Part shown: one piece after another, positions 1-5,950 of the stretch
Position numbering within the stretch: position 1 is the first letter of the stretch
How the letters are laid out: every line of letters begins with the position of its first letter
Assembly (NCBI GenBank): GCA_902787595.1
Contig: CADAHD010000093.1
Span: 1 to 8,055, forward strand
Source of the DNA: an uncultured Lachnospiraceae bacterium
Lineage (GTDB): Bacteria; Bacillota_A; Clostridia; Lachnospirales; Lachnospiraceae
Length of the DNA stretch: 8,055 nucleotides
Direction of reading: 5' to 3'
Program-made: the position numbers and the translations under genes
The notes under the pieces: generated by a model
The model's database searches: none
Seen by the model: the letters and a program-made list of their open reading frames with translations, nothing else
Told to the model about the DNA's origin: nothing

Positions 1-880
1 AGCGGGGCGCCACGATAAGAGCCCTGGCTCCGGCCAGCAGCTCCATAGCCGTTTCATGATCCAGCTGCCCGCGGCATTCTATATTATCAATGCCCTTTCG
101 CTCAATATATTGCTCAAGCGCCTGCTTTTGATCACCGTCACCGGCAAAGATAAGCTTTCTTCCGTTTGCGGCAAACGCTTTTGCGATAAGCGCGCTGCCC
201 TTTAACCTTTCAATCCTGCCCAGCACAAGATAATAAGGCTCTTTCGCTTCCGCCGCCCTGACATCGGGCTTTATGGTAAAATTCGGCTTAATATATATCT
301 TTTGCGGATCTATATTCTGTTCCTTCCTGTTCAGCAGTAAAAGCTTCTCTTTATTGAACTGCGTAAGACAGATAAAGTTTACTTCCTTATAGATCCGGTT
401 CCTTAAATGCATATAATTCATAAGCGCCACAGCCGCCGTCTGTACCAGACTGCCGCGATAACACTTTCCTTTGAGCGCGCATCTGCCGTCGTGTTTAATG
501 CATTCCTCACATACCCGTCCGTTCCTGAAAAAGGTGGCTGCCGGACAGAGCAGGCGGAAATTATGCATGGTCTGAACCACCGGAACTCCTTCCGCCGCCG
601 CGGCATAATAAACCGCAGGACTTACCATAAAGAGCGTGTTATGCACATGCACTACGTCTATAGCCTCCCTGCGGATGATCTTTCTTATGTCATTATAGGT
701 TCTGAAAGAAAAGAACATATTAAGGAGAAGTGAAAGCTTCCCCTTCTTTTCAGAATTATCTCTGGTATAGCGGATGACCTTGTGCCCGTGGGTCGCAAGG
801 AGTCTTGCTTCATTATCCGCCACCGTATCCTCCCCTCCGGGGATACGGTAATGGTTGTGAACTATCAATACATTCTGCAT
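1..880 (-). CDS. GT4-like glycosyltransferase, C-terminus cut off by window edge
   Basis: I translated this by hand: 293 residues are open from the ATG at 880 to the window edge, with no stop. The start is fixed by an in-frame TAA 9 bases upstream; the ribosome binding site is weak. The N-terminal half has the GT-B (GT4) acceptor-domain look: MQNVLIVHNHY at 1-11, the PGGEDTV loop at 14-20, then DVVHVHNT near 75-82. A Cys-rich insert follows, with Cys112, Cys124, Cys127, Cys134 and Cys140 (124-127 is CEEC). The donor-binding Rossmann half starts near 216 with YYLVLGRIERLKG and continues through FAGDGDQ (about 245-251). The expected E-x7-E donor motif and the last roughly 90-100 residues lie outside the window. 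The family transfers sugar from a nucleotide-sugar to a lipid- or glycan-linked acceptor at the cytoplasmic membrane face; donor and acceptor cannot be told here. It lies 38 bp after traX and may share its transcript. Confidence 0.88.
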   Translation of the reverse strand, partial: MQNVLIVHNHYRIPGGEDTVADNEARLLATHGHKVIRYTRDNSEKKGKLSLLLNMFFSFRTYNDIRKIIRREAIDVVHVHNTLFMVSPAVYYAAAAEGVPVVQTMHNFRLLCPAATFFRNGRVCEECIKHDGRCALKGKCYRGSLVQTAAVALMNYMHLRNRIYKEVNFICLTQFNKEKLLLLNRKEQNIDPQKIYIKPNFTIKPDVRAAEAKEPYYLVLGRIERLKGSALIAKAFAANGRKLIFAGDGDQKQALEQYIERKGIDNIECRGQLDHETAMELLAGARALIVAPR

Positions 881-918
881 TTGTCCATTTTAACACAGAT
901 CACGCATTATTGCACCCT

Positions 919-1848
919 CTAAATGCCAAATGGGATGCGTAAAAGCCACAGTATCATCAGGTGCACGGGATAGGCCAGATAAAAGAAGTACTTAAGCTGG
1001 CGCCCCCTCTGCCCGTTATAAAGCGATATCGGCAATACGGCGCCCAGAGCAAAGACCTCCCGCACGGACGAAGCCAGCAGTATCACACAAGTCCCCACTA
1101 TCCTGCTGATGGGGAATCTGCGAAGCAGATACATGGCGCATACAGCCAGAACTCCTACGGCATTATAATCTGTCTTCATAAAATATGCCAGAGCCGCTGC
1201 CGCGCATACAAGCCCCGCATTACAAAAGGCAAAATACAGCGCAGGGAGCTGCCGTATCTTTCCGCTGCCTTTCCTGACAGACTCCGCGCCGCCCTGGGCT
1301 GCTATGCTGTCCATGGCATGCACGACCAGAAGCCCTATAAAGAGGGTAAAGAATACATTCTGCTTCTTCCAGTAAAATACCTTATCATAAAACGCCAGAT
1401 CAAAAGGTATCTCGCTGATAAACGCAAAAAGCCCCAGACGCAGCAGATATTTTGTCACATTCTTTGTATGTATATATCCCTCTGTCAGAAGGAAAATATA
1501 GATCGGAAAAGCAATGCGGCCGATATCCCTGAGCACTTCATATGTGGTACTGAGCGGTTCGTATTTTCCGTGAGCCATAAAATAATACTTAAAAAAGGAT
1601 GCGCCTATATGATCGATGATCATTGTGATCAGGGCTATCCACTTAAGCGCAGCCGCAGAGAAAGGGAGTTTTACCCCGCCCGGCCCATTATCATCTTTCT
1701 GTTGTTTTCCGGAAGTTTTTTCCCCTGAAAAGGGAGGATGCCAGGCAGATCTTTGCGGATCCACCTGGCATAAATTATGAAAAAGTTTTGCTGTTAATGT
1801 CTTTTTAGGTTTCGCTGGACTTGTGTTGTCCTTTGATGATGTAATCAT
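919..1848 (-). CDS. TraX-family polytopic membrane protein with N-terminal extension
   Basis: 309 residues. The TraX core starts near residue 65: LKWIALITMIIDHIGAS (68-84) in the first membrane segment, with the family's Asp-His pair at 79-80; then RDIGRIAFPIYIFLLTEGY (107-125), YLLRLGLFAFISEIPFDL (134-151) and QNVFFTLFIGLLVVH (163-177). Further hydrophobic segments lie around 203-224, 229-243, 248-262 and 287-305. TraX of the F plasmid is needed for N-terminal acetylation of pilin; chromosomal homologues in Clostridia are common and their substrates are unknown, so acyl transfer at the membrane is a family-based guess. Residues 1-64 are polar and not part of the domain. The ATG at 1848 has no Shine-Dalgarno sequence (upstream bases are almost all A/T). 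The only later candidate before the domain is GTG at codon 29, which is no better placed. The next gene is the glycosyltransferase, which suggests surface-polymer modification. Confidence 0.85.
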   Translation of the reverse strand: MITSSKDNTSPAKPKKTLTAKLFHNLCQVDPQRSAWHPPFSGEKTSGKQQKDDNGPGGVKLPFSAAALKWIALITMIIDHIGASFFKYYFMAHGKYEPLSTTYEVLRDIGRIAFPIYIFLLTEGYIHTKNVTKYLLRLGLFAFISEIPFDLAFYDKVFYWKKQNVFFTLFIGLLVVHAMDSIAAQGGAESVRKGSGKIRQLPALYFAFCNAGLVCAAAALAYFMKTDYNAVGVLAVCAMYLLRRFPISRIVGTCVILLASSVREVFALGAVLPISLYNGQRGRQLKYFFYLAYPVHLMILWLLRIPFGI

Positions 1849-1942
1849 ATAATATAAAAATGTATTTAAAATGATATTAAAATAAACTTAAATAAAACAA
1901 TTTATGAACAAAATATGAACGTTACAAATTTATATTAATTCA
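1849..1942 (-). promoter_or_regulatory. AT-rich upstream region of traX, candidate promoter
   Basis: These 94 bases hold only about 11 G/C (around 12%), far below the flanking genes. On the minus strand a possible sigma-A type promoter is TTGTTT (1900-1895), an 18-base spacer and TATCAT (1876-1871). A second -10-like TATTAT lies at 1854-1849, directly against the traX ATG. The heptamer TATGAAC (plus strand) occurs at 1903-1909 and 1914-1920, 11 bp apart, so on the same face of the helix. Such AT-rich sequence produces promoter-like matches by chance, so the exact boxes are uncertain; that traX starts from its own promoter here is likely but inferred. Confidence 0.4.
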
Positions 1943-2073
1943 TGCCGGAACGCGGGTCAGATCTCTGCTGCGGTGGGCCACATCACCGGTCCGGCTGGCG
2001 CTAAAACGCGCGCCGGATCCGCTGATGATGCTCCCACCGCAGATATACATTTTGCTGTATCCGCGTTCCGGCA
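1943..2073. repeat. 13-bp perfect inverted repeat enclosing hairpin repeat A
   Basis: TGCCGGAACGCGG at 1943-1955 is the exact reverse complement of CCGCGTTCCGGCA at 2061-2073. The arms are GC-rich and enclose the whole of hairpin copy A, so the 131-base segment could form one long nested stem-loop in RNA or a cruciform in DNA. Hairpin copy B is not enclosed by a matching pair. The left arm sits at the exact border between the GC-rich repeats and the AT-rich traX upstream region. Confidence 0.8.
1971..2042. repeat. GC-rich hairpin repeat, copy A (72 bp)
   Basis: About 69% GC and 69/72 identical to copy B in direct orientation. It folds on itself: CTGCGGTGGG (1968-1977) pairs with CCCACCGCAG (2033-2042); CATCA (1981-1985) with TGATG (2023-2027); CGG (1987-1989) with CCG (2019-2021); CCGGC (1991-1995) with GCCGG (2012-2016); GCGC (1998-2001) with GCGC (2008-2011), leaving a TAAAAC loop. 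No U-run follows on either strand, so it is not a simple intrinsic terminator. It resembles a small dispersed palindromic (REP-like or MITE-like) element, or a structured RNA. It lies between the isomerase stop and the traX upstream region. Confidence 0.85.
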
Positions 2074-2083
2074 GAACCTCGCT

Positions 2084-2155
2084 CGGTGGGCCACATCGAC
2101 GGTCCGGCTGGCGCTAAAACGCGCGCCGGATCCGCCGATGATGCTCCCACCGCAG
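2084..2155. repeat. GC-rich hairpin repeat, copy B (72 bp)
   Basis: Direct repeat of copy A, offset by 113 bp, with three mismatches. Two of them (G2098 and C2136, against A1985 and T2023 in copy A) are partners in the predicted stem, so pairing is kept; the third (A2099) falls at an unpaired position. The basal stem is 7 bp here (2084-2090 with 2146-2152) against 10 bp in copy A. The copy begins 17 bp after the isomerase stop codon in the direction of transcription, so it would lie in the 3' untranslated part of the operon mRNA. Confidence 0.85.
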
Positions 2156-2172
2156 GTACATATCGCGCTCTT

Positions 2173-2694
2173 TCAGACTTTCTCAGGCTCGGGGTAGTCT
2201 ACTCCGAAAGTATCTACGGTAACGCTCTTCATTTTCTGCTCCTGCAGGGGACGGTCGTTATAATCGCATCTGGTGGAAGCGATCTTGTTGATGACTTCCA
2301 AACCCTCTGTGATCTTGCCGAAAGCCGCATATTCTCCGTCCAGATGGGGAGAGGTCTTGTGCATGATAAAGAACTGGCTGCCTGCAGAATCGGGATTCAT
2401 GGCGCGGGCCATCGAAAGCACGCCGGGTGTATGCTTAAGGTCGTTCTTATAGCCGTTATGCGCAAACTCTCCCTTAATGCTGTATCCGGGGCCTCCCATG
2501 CCTGTACCGTTGGGATCGCCGCCCTGCAGCATAAAGCCTTCGATCACGCGGTGAAAAATAAGACCGTCATAAAAGCCTTTCTTTATAAGGCTTATAAAGT
2601 TGTTAACGGTATTGGGAGCTATCTCGGGATAAAGCTCACCCTTCATCACGCTTCCGTCTTCCATTGTTATCGTTACTACAGGATTCTGTGCCAT
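2173..2694 (-). CDS. Cyclophilin-type peptidyl-prolyl cis-trans isomerase
   Basis: 173 residues, one complete cyclophilin domain with no signal peptide or membrane segment, so it is a cytoplasmic single-domain enzyme that isomerises Xaa-Pro bonds and helps folding. Visible motifs: FHRVIEGFMLQGGDP at 47-61, which supplies the catalytic Arg49 and active-site Phe54 and Gln57; GVLSMARAMNPDSAGSQFFI at 91-110, with Gln107 and the hydrophobic-pocket Phe; and HLDGEYAAFGKI at 117-128. The human CypA Trp121 position (cyclosporin contact) is His117 and the CypA His126 position is Tyr122, so cyclosporin sensitivity is doubtful. The start is set by AAAGGAGA just upstream of the ATG. It follows the HPr-like gene by 35 bp without a terminator and is probably the last gene of the hprK-whiA unit; the hairpin repeats begin right after it. 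Confidence 0.95.
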   Translation of the reverse strand: MAQNPVVTITMEDGSVMKGELYPEIAPNTVNNFISLIKKGFYDGLIFHRVIEGFMLQGGDPNGTGMGGPGYSIKGEFAHNGYKNDLKHTPGVLSMARAMNPDSAGSQFFIMHKTSPHLDGEYAAFGKITEGLEVINKIASTRCDYNDRPLQEQKMKSVTVDTFGVDYPEPEKV

Positions 2695-2729
2695 CTTTTT
2701 TCTCCTTTATCATTTTATTTGGATATTAC

Positions 2730-2987
2730 TCAGTTTTCTGCGCCGGTCAGCACGCTCTCAACATCAGCTGCGGCAGCTTCTTCATCGGTACCCTCAGCAA
2801 TGACCGTAACTTCTTCCCCACAGCTTACTGCCATATTCATCATGCCCATGATGCTCTTCATATTAACTTTGCGCTCACCTTCTTTGAGATAAATGCGGCT
2901 TTCGTACTTGCATGCGGTCTGAACCAGCAGACTCACCACATCCGCATTTATGCCCTCCTGCAACGCTACCTTAACTGTCTTTTCCAT
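2730..2987 (-). CDS. HPr-like (Crh-like) protein lacking the phosphocarrier histidine
   Basis: 85 residues, the usual HPr length and layout. The regulatory loop is intact: VNMKSIMGMM at 41-50, with Ser45 equivalent to Ser46 of HPr, the residue phosphorylated by HPr kinase. Helix-1 and strand features (SLLVQTACKYESRIYL, 19-34; GTDEE near 66-70) also fit. The active-site segment, normally GLHARPA, reads GINADVV at 12-18: the phosphoryl-accepting His is Asn14, the Arg is Asp16 and the Pro is Val17. It therefore cannot pass phosphate from Enzyme I to Enzyme IIA in the normal way. The closest precedent is Bacillus Crh, which has Gln in place of His15 and lies next to whiA; unlike this protein, Crh keeps the ARPA residues. 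Ribosome binding site TAAGGAGG precedes the ATG. It lies 33 bp after whiA, and hprK is in the same block, which supports a signalling role. Confidence 0.93.
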   Translation of the reverse strand: MEKTVKVALQEGINADVVSLLVQTACKYESRIYLKEGERKVNMKSIMGMMNMAVSCGEEVTVIAEGTDEEAAAADVESVLTGAEN

Positions 2988-3020
2988 AACTCCCTCCTTA
3001 AATATTCCCTGAAGATCCTT

Positions 3021-3914
3021 TTACGACTCTTTCTTTTCTTTCTTCTCTTTCCTTAATTCTTCTGCCATGTCCTGCAGCTTTCTTAAGCGGTGATTTATGC
3101 CGGATTTTCCTACCGGCGGCTGCAGCATCTCACCCAGCTGCACCAGATTGAGCTCCGGGTTTTCCAGTCTCAGTTCCGCTACCAGCTTGAGCTTCTCCGG
3201 CAGACGCCCCAGGCCTATCTCCTGCTTCAGAAATTCTATATCCTCCACCTGTCTCCTGGAAGCCGCCAGACTCTTGTTTATATTTGCAGTATCGCAGTTT
3301 ACCCGCCGGTTTACGTCACTGCGAAGCCCTTTTTCTATCCTGAGATTTTCCAGATCCATCATGCACAGATGCGCTCCGGTAATATTCAAAAACTCTGATA
3401 TAGCCTCGCTCTCCTTTAGGTATACCACATGATGCCCCTTGCGCTTCATGCTCCTGGCCCTGATATCAAAGCCTTCCATCAGCTCTATTAGCTGTCGGGC
3501 CTGAGCCTGAGTGCTGCATACCATTTCCAGATGATAGCTTTTTGCGGGATCGCTCATCGAGCCTCCTGCAAGAAAAAAACCGCGCAGAAAAGAACGCCTG
3601 CAGCAGCTTTGCTTAAGGATTATCCCGGATACAGCGCCTTCATTCATTTCTGAAAAATGCACGGATCCCAGTATCTCCGCAGCGGATCCTTCCGTCAATC
3701 CCCTGTTCTCGTCGTATTGTTCTATGTTATATGTTTTTTTGAGTAATGTAAAGAGCTTTTTTTTGAATGGATCCGAATCGCCGGTAAATACAAGCCTTCC
3801 GTCGCTTACATTCCCCGAAGCAGCGATAAATGCTGCTGTTTCGGCTATGCCGCAATGTCTGGAAGCGGGGACGATGCCCGCCATCTCATCTTTGACTTTA
3901 GAAGAAAAAGACAT
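3021..3914 (-). CDS. whiA: WhiA, DNA-binding protein with LAGLIDADG-like fold and C-terminal HTH
   Basis: 297 residues, slightly short for the family (about 300-325). The N-terminal domain shows SFSSKVKDEM at 2-11 and SCCRRSFLRGFFLAGGSMSD at 103-122, the degenerate homing-endonuclease (LAGLIDADG-like) segment. The middle has RSDVNRRVNCDTANINK at 198-214, the family signature. The C-terminal helix-turn-helix spans about 238-285 (LPEKLKLVAELR, LGEML, GKSGINHRLRKLQ), followed by a Lys/Glu-rich tail. WhiA is a transcription factor for sporulation in Streptomyces and a nucleoid-associated protein affecting division and chromosome segregation in Bacillus. The start is supported by GAGGCG upstream, which overlaps the rapZ stop codon (the genes are 9 bp apart), suggesting coupled translation. 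Confidence 0.97.
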   Translation of the reverse strand: MSFSSKVKDEMAGIVPASRHCGIAETAAFIAASGNVSDGRLVFTGDSDPFKKKLFTLLKKTYNIEQYDENRGLTEGSAAEILGSVHFSEMNEGAVSGIILKQSCCRRSFLRGFFLAGGSMSDPAKSYHLEMVCSTQAQARQLIELMEGFDIRARSMKRKGHHVVYLKESEAISEFLNITGAHLCMMDLENLRIEKGLRSDVNRRVNCDTANINKSLAASRRQVEDIEFLKQEIGLGRLPEKLKLVAELRLENPELNLVQLGEMLQPPVGKSGINHRLRKLQDMAEELRKEKKEKKES

Positions 3915-3923
3915 GACGGCGCC

Positions 3924-4781
3924 TCAAAGCTTCTCATCACGATGAGTGATGGTTATTCCGTATTTTCCCTGTTTTTTAAGCCTTTCATAGATCTCACCGG
4001 CCAGGGTCACGCTCCTGTGCTTCCCTCCGGTGCATCCTATGCCTATGACCAGCTGATGTTTGCCTTCCTTGACATAATTGGGGATAAGGAAGTGCAGCAT
4101 ATCGCTCACTTTCTCAAGAAATTCCCCCGCCTCGGGAAAGCTCATGACATAATCATGCACAGGCGCATCATTTCCCGTCATCAGCTTAAGCTCGTCAATA
4201 TAAAAAGGATTGGGCAGGAAACGGACATCAAATACCAGATCCGCATCGGCAGGTATACCGTACTTAAAACCAAAGGACAGCACCCTTATTATCAGATTAG
4301 CGTATTCCCCGTCCTGCAAAAAGATCTTATCCAGCTCTTCTTTAAGCACTCTTGTCAGAAGATTCGAAGTGTCAAAGATATAATCAGCGGTATTCTTGAC
4401 ATTCTTTAATATCTCCCTCTCGCGTTTTATCCCTTCCTCCAGACTTCCGTTGCCGGCTACGGGATGAACACGACGGGTCTCCTTGTAACGTTTTATCAGT
4501 ACCTTATCATCGGCATCCATAAAGATTATCTCAAAAGGATAATCCTTTCTCCTGAGAGCAAGAAGCGTGCGCTCAGCTTCATCAAAATCCTGATCCGCGC
4601 GCACGTCAAGACCCAGAGCCACCTTGGATACTTCACTGCCGGGTCCGGAAAAAAGCTCTATGAACTTGTCTATAAGGGGTACCGGCATATTATCGACACA
4701 GTAGAATCCCATGTCTTCCAGCATTTTCATAGCGGTCTGTTTGCCGGCGCCGCTCATGCCCGTAACTATGACAAAACGCAT
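3924..4781 (-). CDS. rapZ: RapZ (YvcJ-type) nucleotide-binding RNase adapter protein
   Basis: 285 residues, full length. The N-terminal P-loop domain has Walker A GMSGAGKQ (8-15), FYCVDNMP (26-33), DVRADQDF (59-66), a Walker B-like IIFMDADD (85-92) and TRRVHPVA (102-109). The C-terminal domain has SFGFKYGIPADADLVFDVRF (169-188), LPNPFYIDELK (189-199), TGNDAPVHDYV (202-212), IGCTGGKHRSV (248-258) and a terminal THRDE (279-283). In E. coli RapZ binds glucosamine-6-phosphate and controls glmS through small RNA decay; in Bacillus YvcJ hydrolyses nucleotides and affects competence. A link to amino-sugar supply for the wall fits murB nearby but is inferred for this organism. Strong GGAGGG ribosome binding site. 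In Bacillus yvcK lies between this gene and whiA; here the two are adjacent. Confidence 0.97.
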   Translation of the reverse strand: MRFVIVTGMSGAGKQTAMKMLEDMGFYCVDNMPVPLIDKFIELFSGPGSEVSKVALGLDVRADQDFDEAERTLLALRRKDYPFEIIFMDADDKVLIKRYKETRRVHPVAGNGSLEEGIKREREILKNVKNTADYIFDTSNLLTRVLKEELDKIFLQDGEYANLIIRVLSFGFKYGIPADADLVFDVRFLPNPFYIDELKLMTGNDAPVHDYVMSFPEAGEFLEKVSDMLHFLIPNYVKEGKHQLVIGIGCTGGKHRSVTLAGEIYERLKKQGKYGITITHRDEKL

Positions 4782-4852
4782 TTAGATCCCTCCGAAAACA
4801 ACGTCCCTCAAACAGGAGGGGCATACAAGACCGGTACAGCAGAAACAGCCGG

Positions 4853-5950
4853 CTACAGCGTAAGATCCCTGAATCCCGGTATACGCCGCAGAAGCCATAC
4901 CGGCAGATAGCATACCAGATACACTATCACGCTCCATAACAATGCGGCGCCTATCCTGGCTAAGCCTGTAGGTTCCCCGCAGATACTGAGCCTTATATTT
5001 TCTATTATCTCGATCCTGCCATCCAGGAAAAAACCGTGGAGCAGGAAAATACCAAGTGAACAGCCTCCCAGAGAGCCCATGATACGTTCCCATACCCTGT
5101 GTTCCCTGCGCCTGAACAAAGCCTTGCAAACAACAAACAGGGTAACGCAGTGCAGCATGGTCACAGCGCTGTGATATTCGGGATACATTACATAATCACC
5201 CATCGATACGCCTCTGTTCGACAGTATGTATGTATTATATATCAGCCATATCAGATCCAGAGGCACCAGTATAAGAGCCAGCTTTTTGCACTGATCCACG
5301 CTCGTCCTGTGATGGAAGAAATATCCCATAACCGGATAGATAAATATGACCTCCGTGATCCACTCCAGCTTCATATTCATATTCAGGCTGTAGCGGTCCA
5401 TAAGTATATACATATTAAACAGCGGCAGAATGGAAGAAAGCACGAATACCGCGATTATCAGATAAATGAAATCTTCATCACGCATATTCTTGACCATGGG
5501 CCGCATAAAAGGCAGACAGATCAAAAAGCCCAGCGTAGCATAGAGATACCAGAACTGGGTTATGCGCTCCCTGTTATAAATATCGGGAATAAAACGCGTA
5601 AGGTCGAACTGATCCCTGCCGGCCTTAACATCCGCCAGATAATACAGAAACGAAAAAACAACCAGTATGATGATCATGCGCAATATACGCTTACGCCATA
5701 CTGTCTTGATAGCCTCATGCATATCCAGCAGTATCGCGCCGCTTATCATAAGGCACAGCCACAGCGGGAAGCGCACAAACATAGCCACAAAAAGGCTTAT
5801 ATAGTACGGAAGCGTACCGATCTGCAGATCTATGTATGCATTAACACCGTCTGAATACGAAAATATAAGAAAGATGATGGCTATGACCCAGAGTATATCA
5901 AAGTAAAGCTCTCTCTTTCTTTTTGGTCTGCGTAAATCATTAGTTTTCAT
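4853..5950 (-). CDS. Acyltransferase-3-like membrane protein, atypical first-helix residues
   Basis: 365 residues from the ATG at 5950, preferred over an in-frame TTG one codon earlier because GGGGGA lies 5 bases before it. About ten membrane segments (roughly 16-35, 49-72, 88-106, 133-150, 160-180, 195-212, 224-243, 262-280, 293-312, 330-356), a basic N-terminus (RRPKRKRE), a YFDIL segment opening helix 1, a LCLMISGAILL segment and SLGIFLLHGFF near 300-310 fit the acyltransferase 3 family, whose members O-acylate surface sugars or peptidoglycan. The segment expected to read like DxLRxxA...H reads DILWVIA...FSYSD: Trp21 replaces the usual Arg and Tyr32 stands at or next to the usual His. Activity is therefore doubtful. 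The gene overlaps the end of murB by 11 bp, so translation is probably coupled; rapZ starts 71 bp later. Whether it modifies wall or exopolysaccharide cannot be told. Confidence 0.85.
   Translation of the reverse strand: MKTNDLRRPKRKRELYFDILWVIAIIFLIFSYSDGVNAYIDLQIGTLPYYISLFVAMFVRFPLWLCLMISGAILLDMHEAIKTVWRKRILRMIIILVVFSFLYYLADVKAGRDQFDLTRFIPDIYNRERITQFWYLYATLGFLICLPFMRPMVKNMRDEDFIYLIIAVFVLSSILPLFNMYILMDRYSLNMNMKLEWITEVIFIYPVMGYFFHHRTSVDQCKKLALILVPLDLIWLIYNTYILSNRGVSMGDYVMYPEYHSAVTMLHCVTLFVVCKALFRRREHRVWERIMGSLGGCSLGIFLLHGFFLDGRIEIIENIRLSICGEPTGLARIGAALLWSVIVYLVCYLPVWLLRRIPGFRDLTL

Noticed and set aside
961..1728. 255-codon open frame on the plus strand
   Set aside because: It is the antisense of traX. 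Its peptide is rich in His, Arg, Gln and Tyr with no domain, whereas the minus strand gives a clear TraX protein.
1943..2155. CRISPR array
   Set aside because: Only two 72-bp units, each strongly self-complementary, with one 41-base interval; far from a repeat-spacer array and no cas genes are near.
1971..2155. Rho-independent terminators
   Set aside because: The stems are strong but neither strand has a U-run after the hairpin, and the stems contain internal mismatches and bulges.
1973..2892. Plus-strand frames with a repeated MGHI.GPAGAKTRAGSADDAPTA peptide
   Set aside because: The peptide repeat only reflects the 72-bp DNA repeat. The copies are 113 bp apart, not a multiple of three, so they fall in different frames, and the longer frame runs antisense through the isomerase and into the HPr-like gene.
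4805..4820. CCCTC/GAGGG hairpin between the acyltransferase-like gene and rapZ
   Set aside because: Only 5 bp of stem with no U-tract; probably chance.
4782..5129. 115-codon minus-strand frame ending against rapZ
   Set aside because: It overlaps the C-terminal part of the acyltransferase-like gene in another frame, has no recognisable domain, and its sequence looks like a shifted frame.
5099..5854. 251-codon open frame on the plus strand
   Set aside because: Antisense of the acyltransferase-like gene; low-complexity His/Gln/Tyr-rich composition typical of the reverse of a membrane-protein gene.
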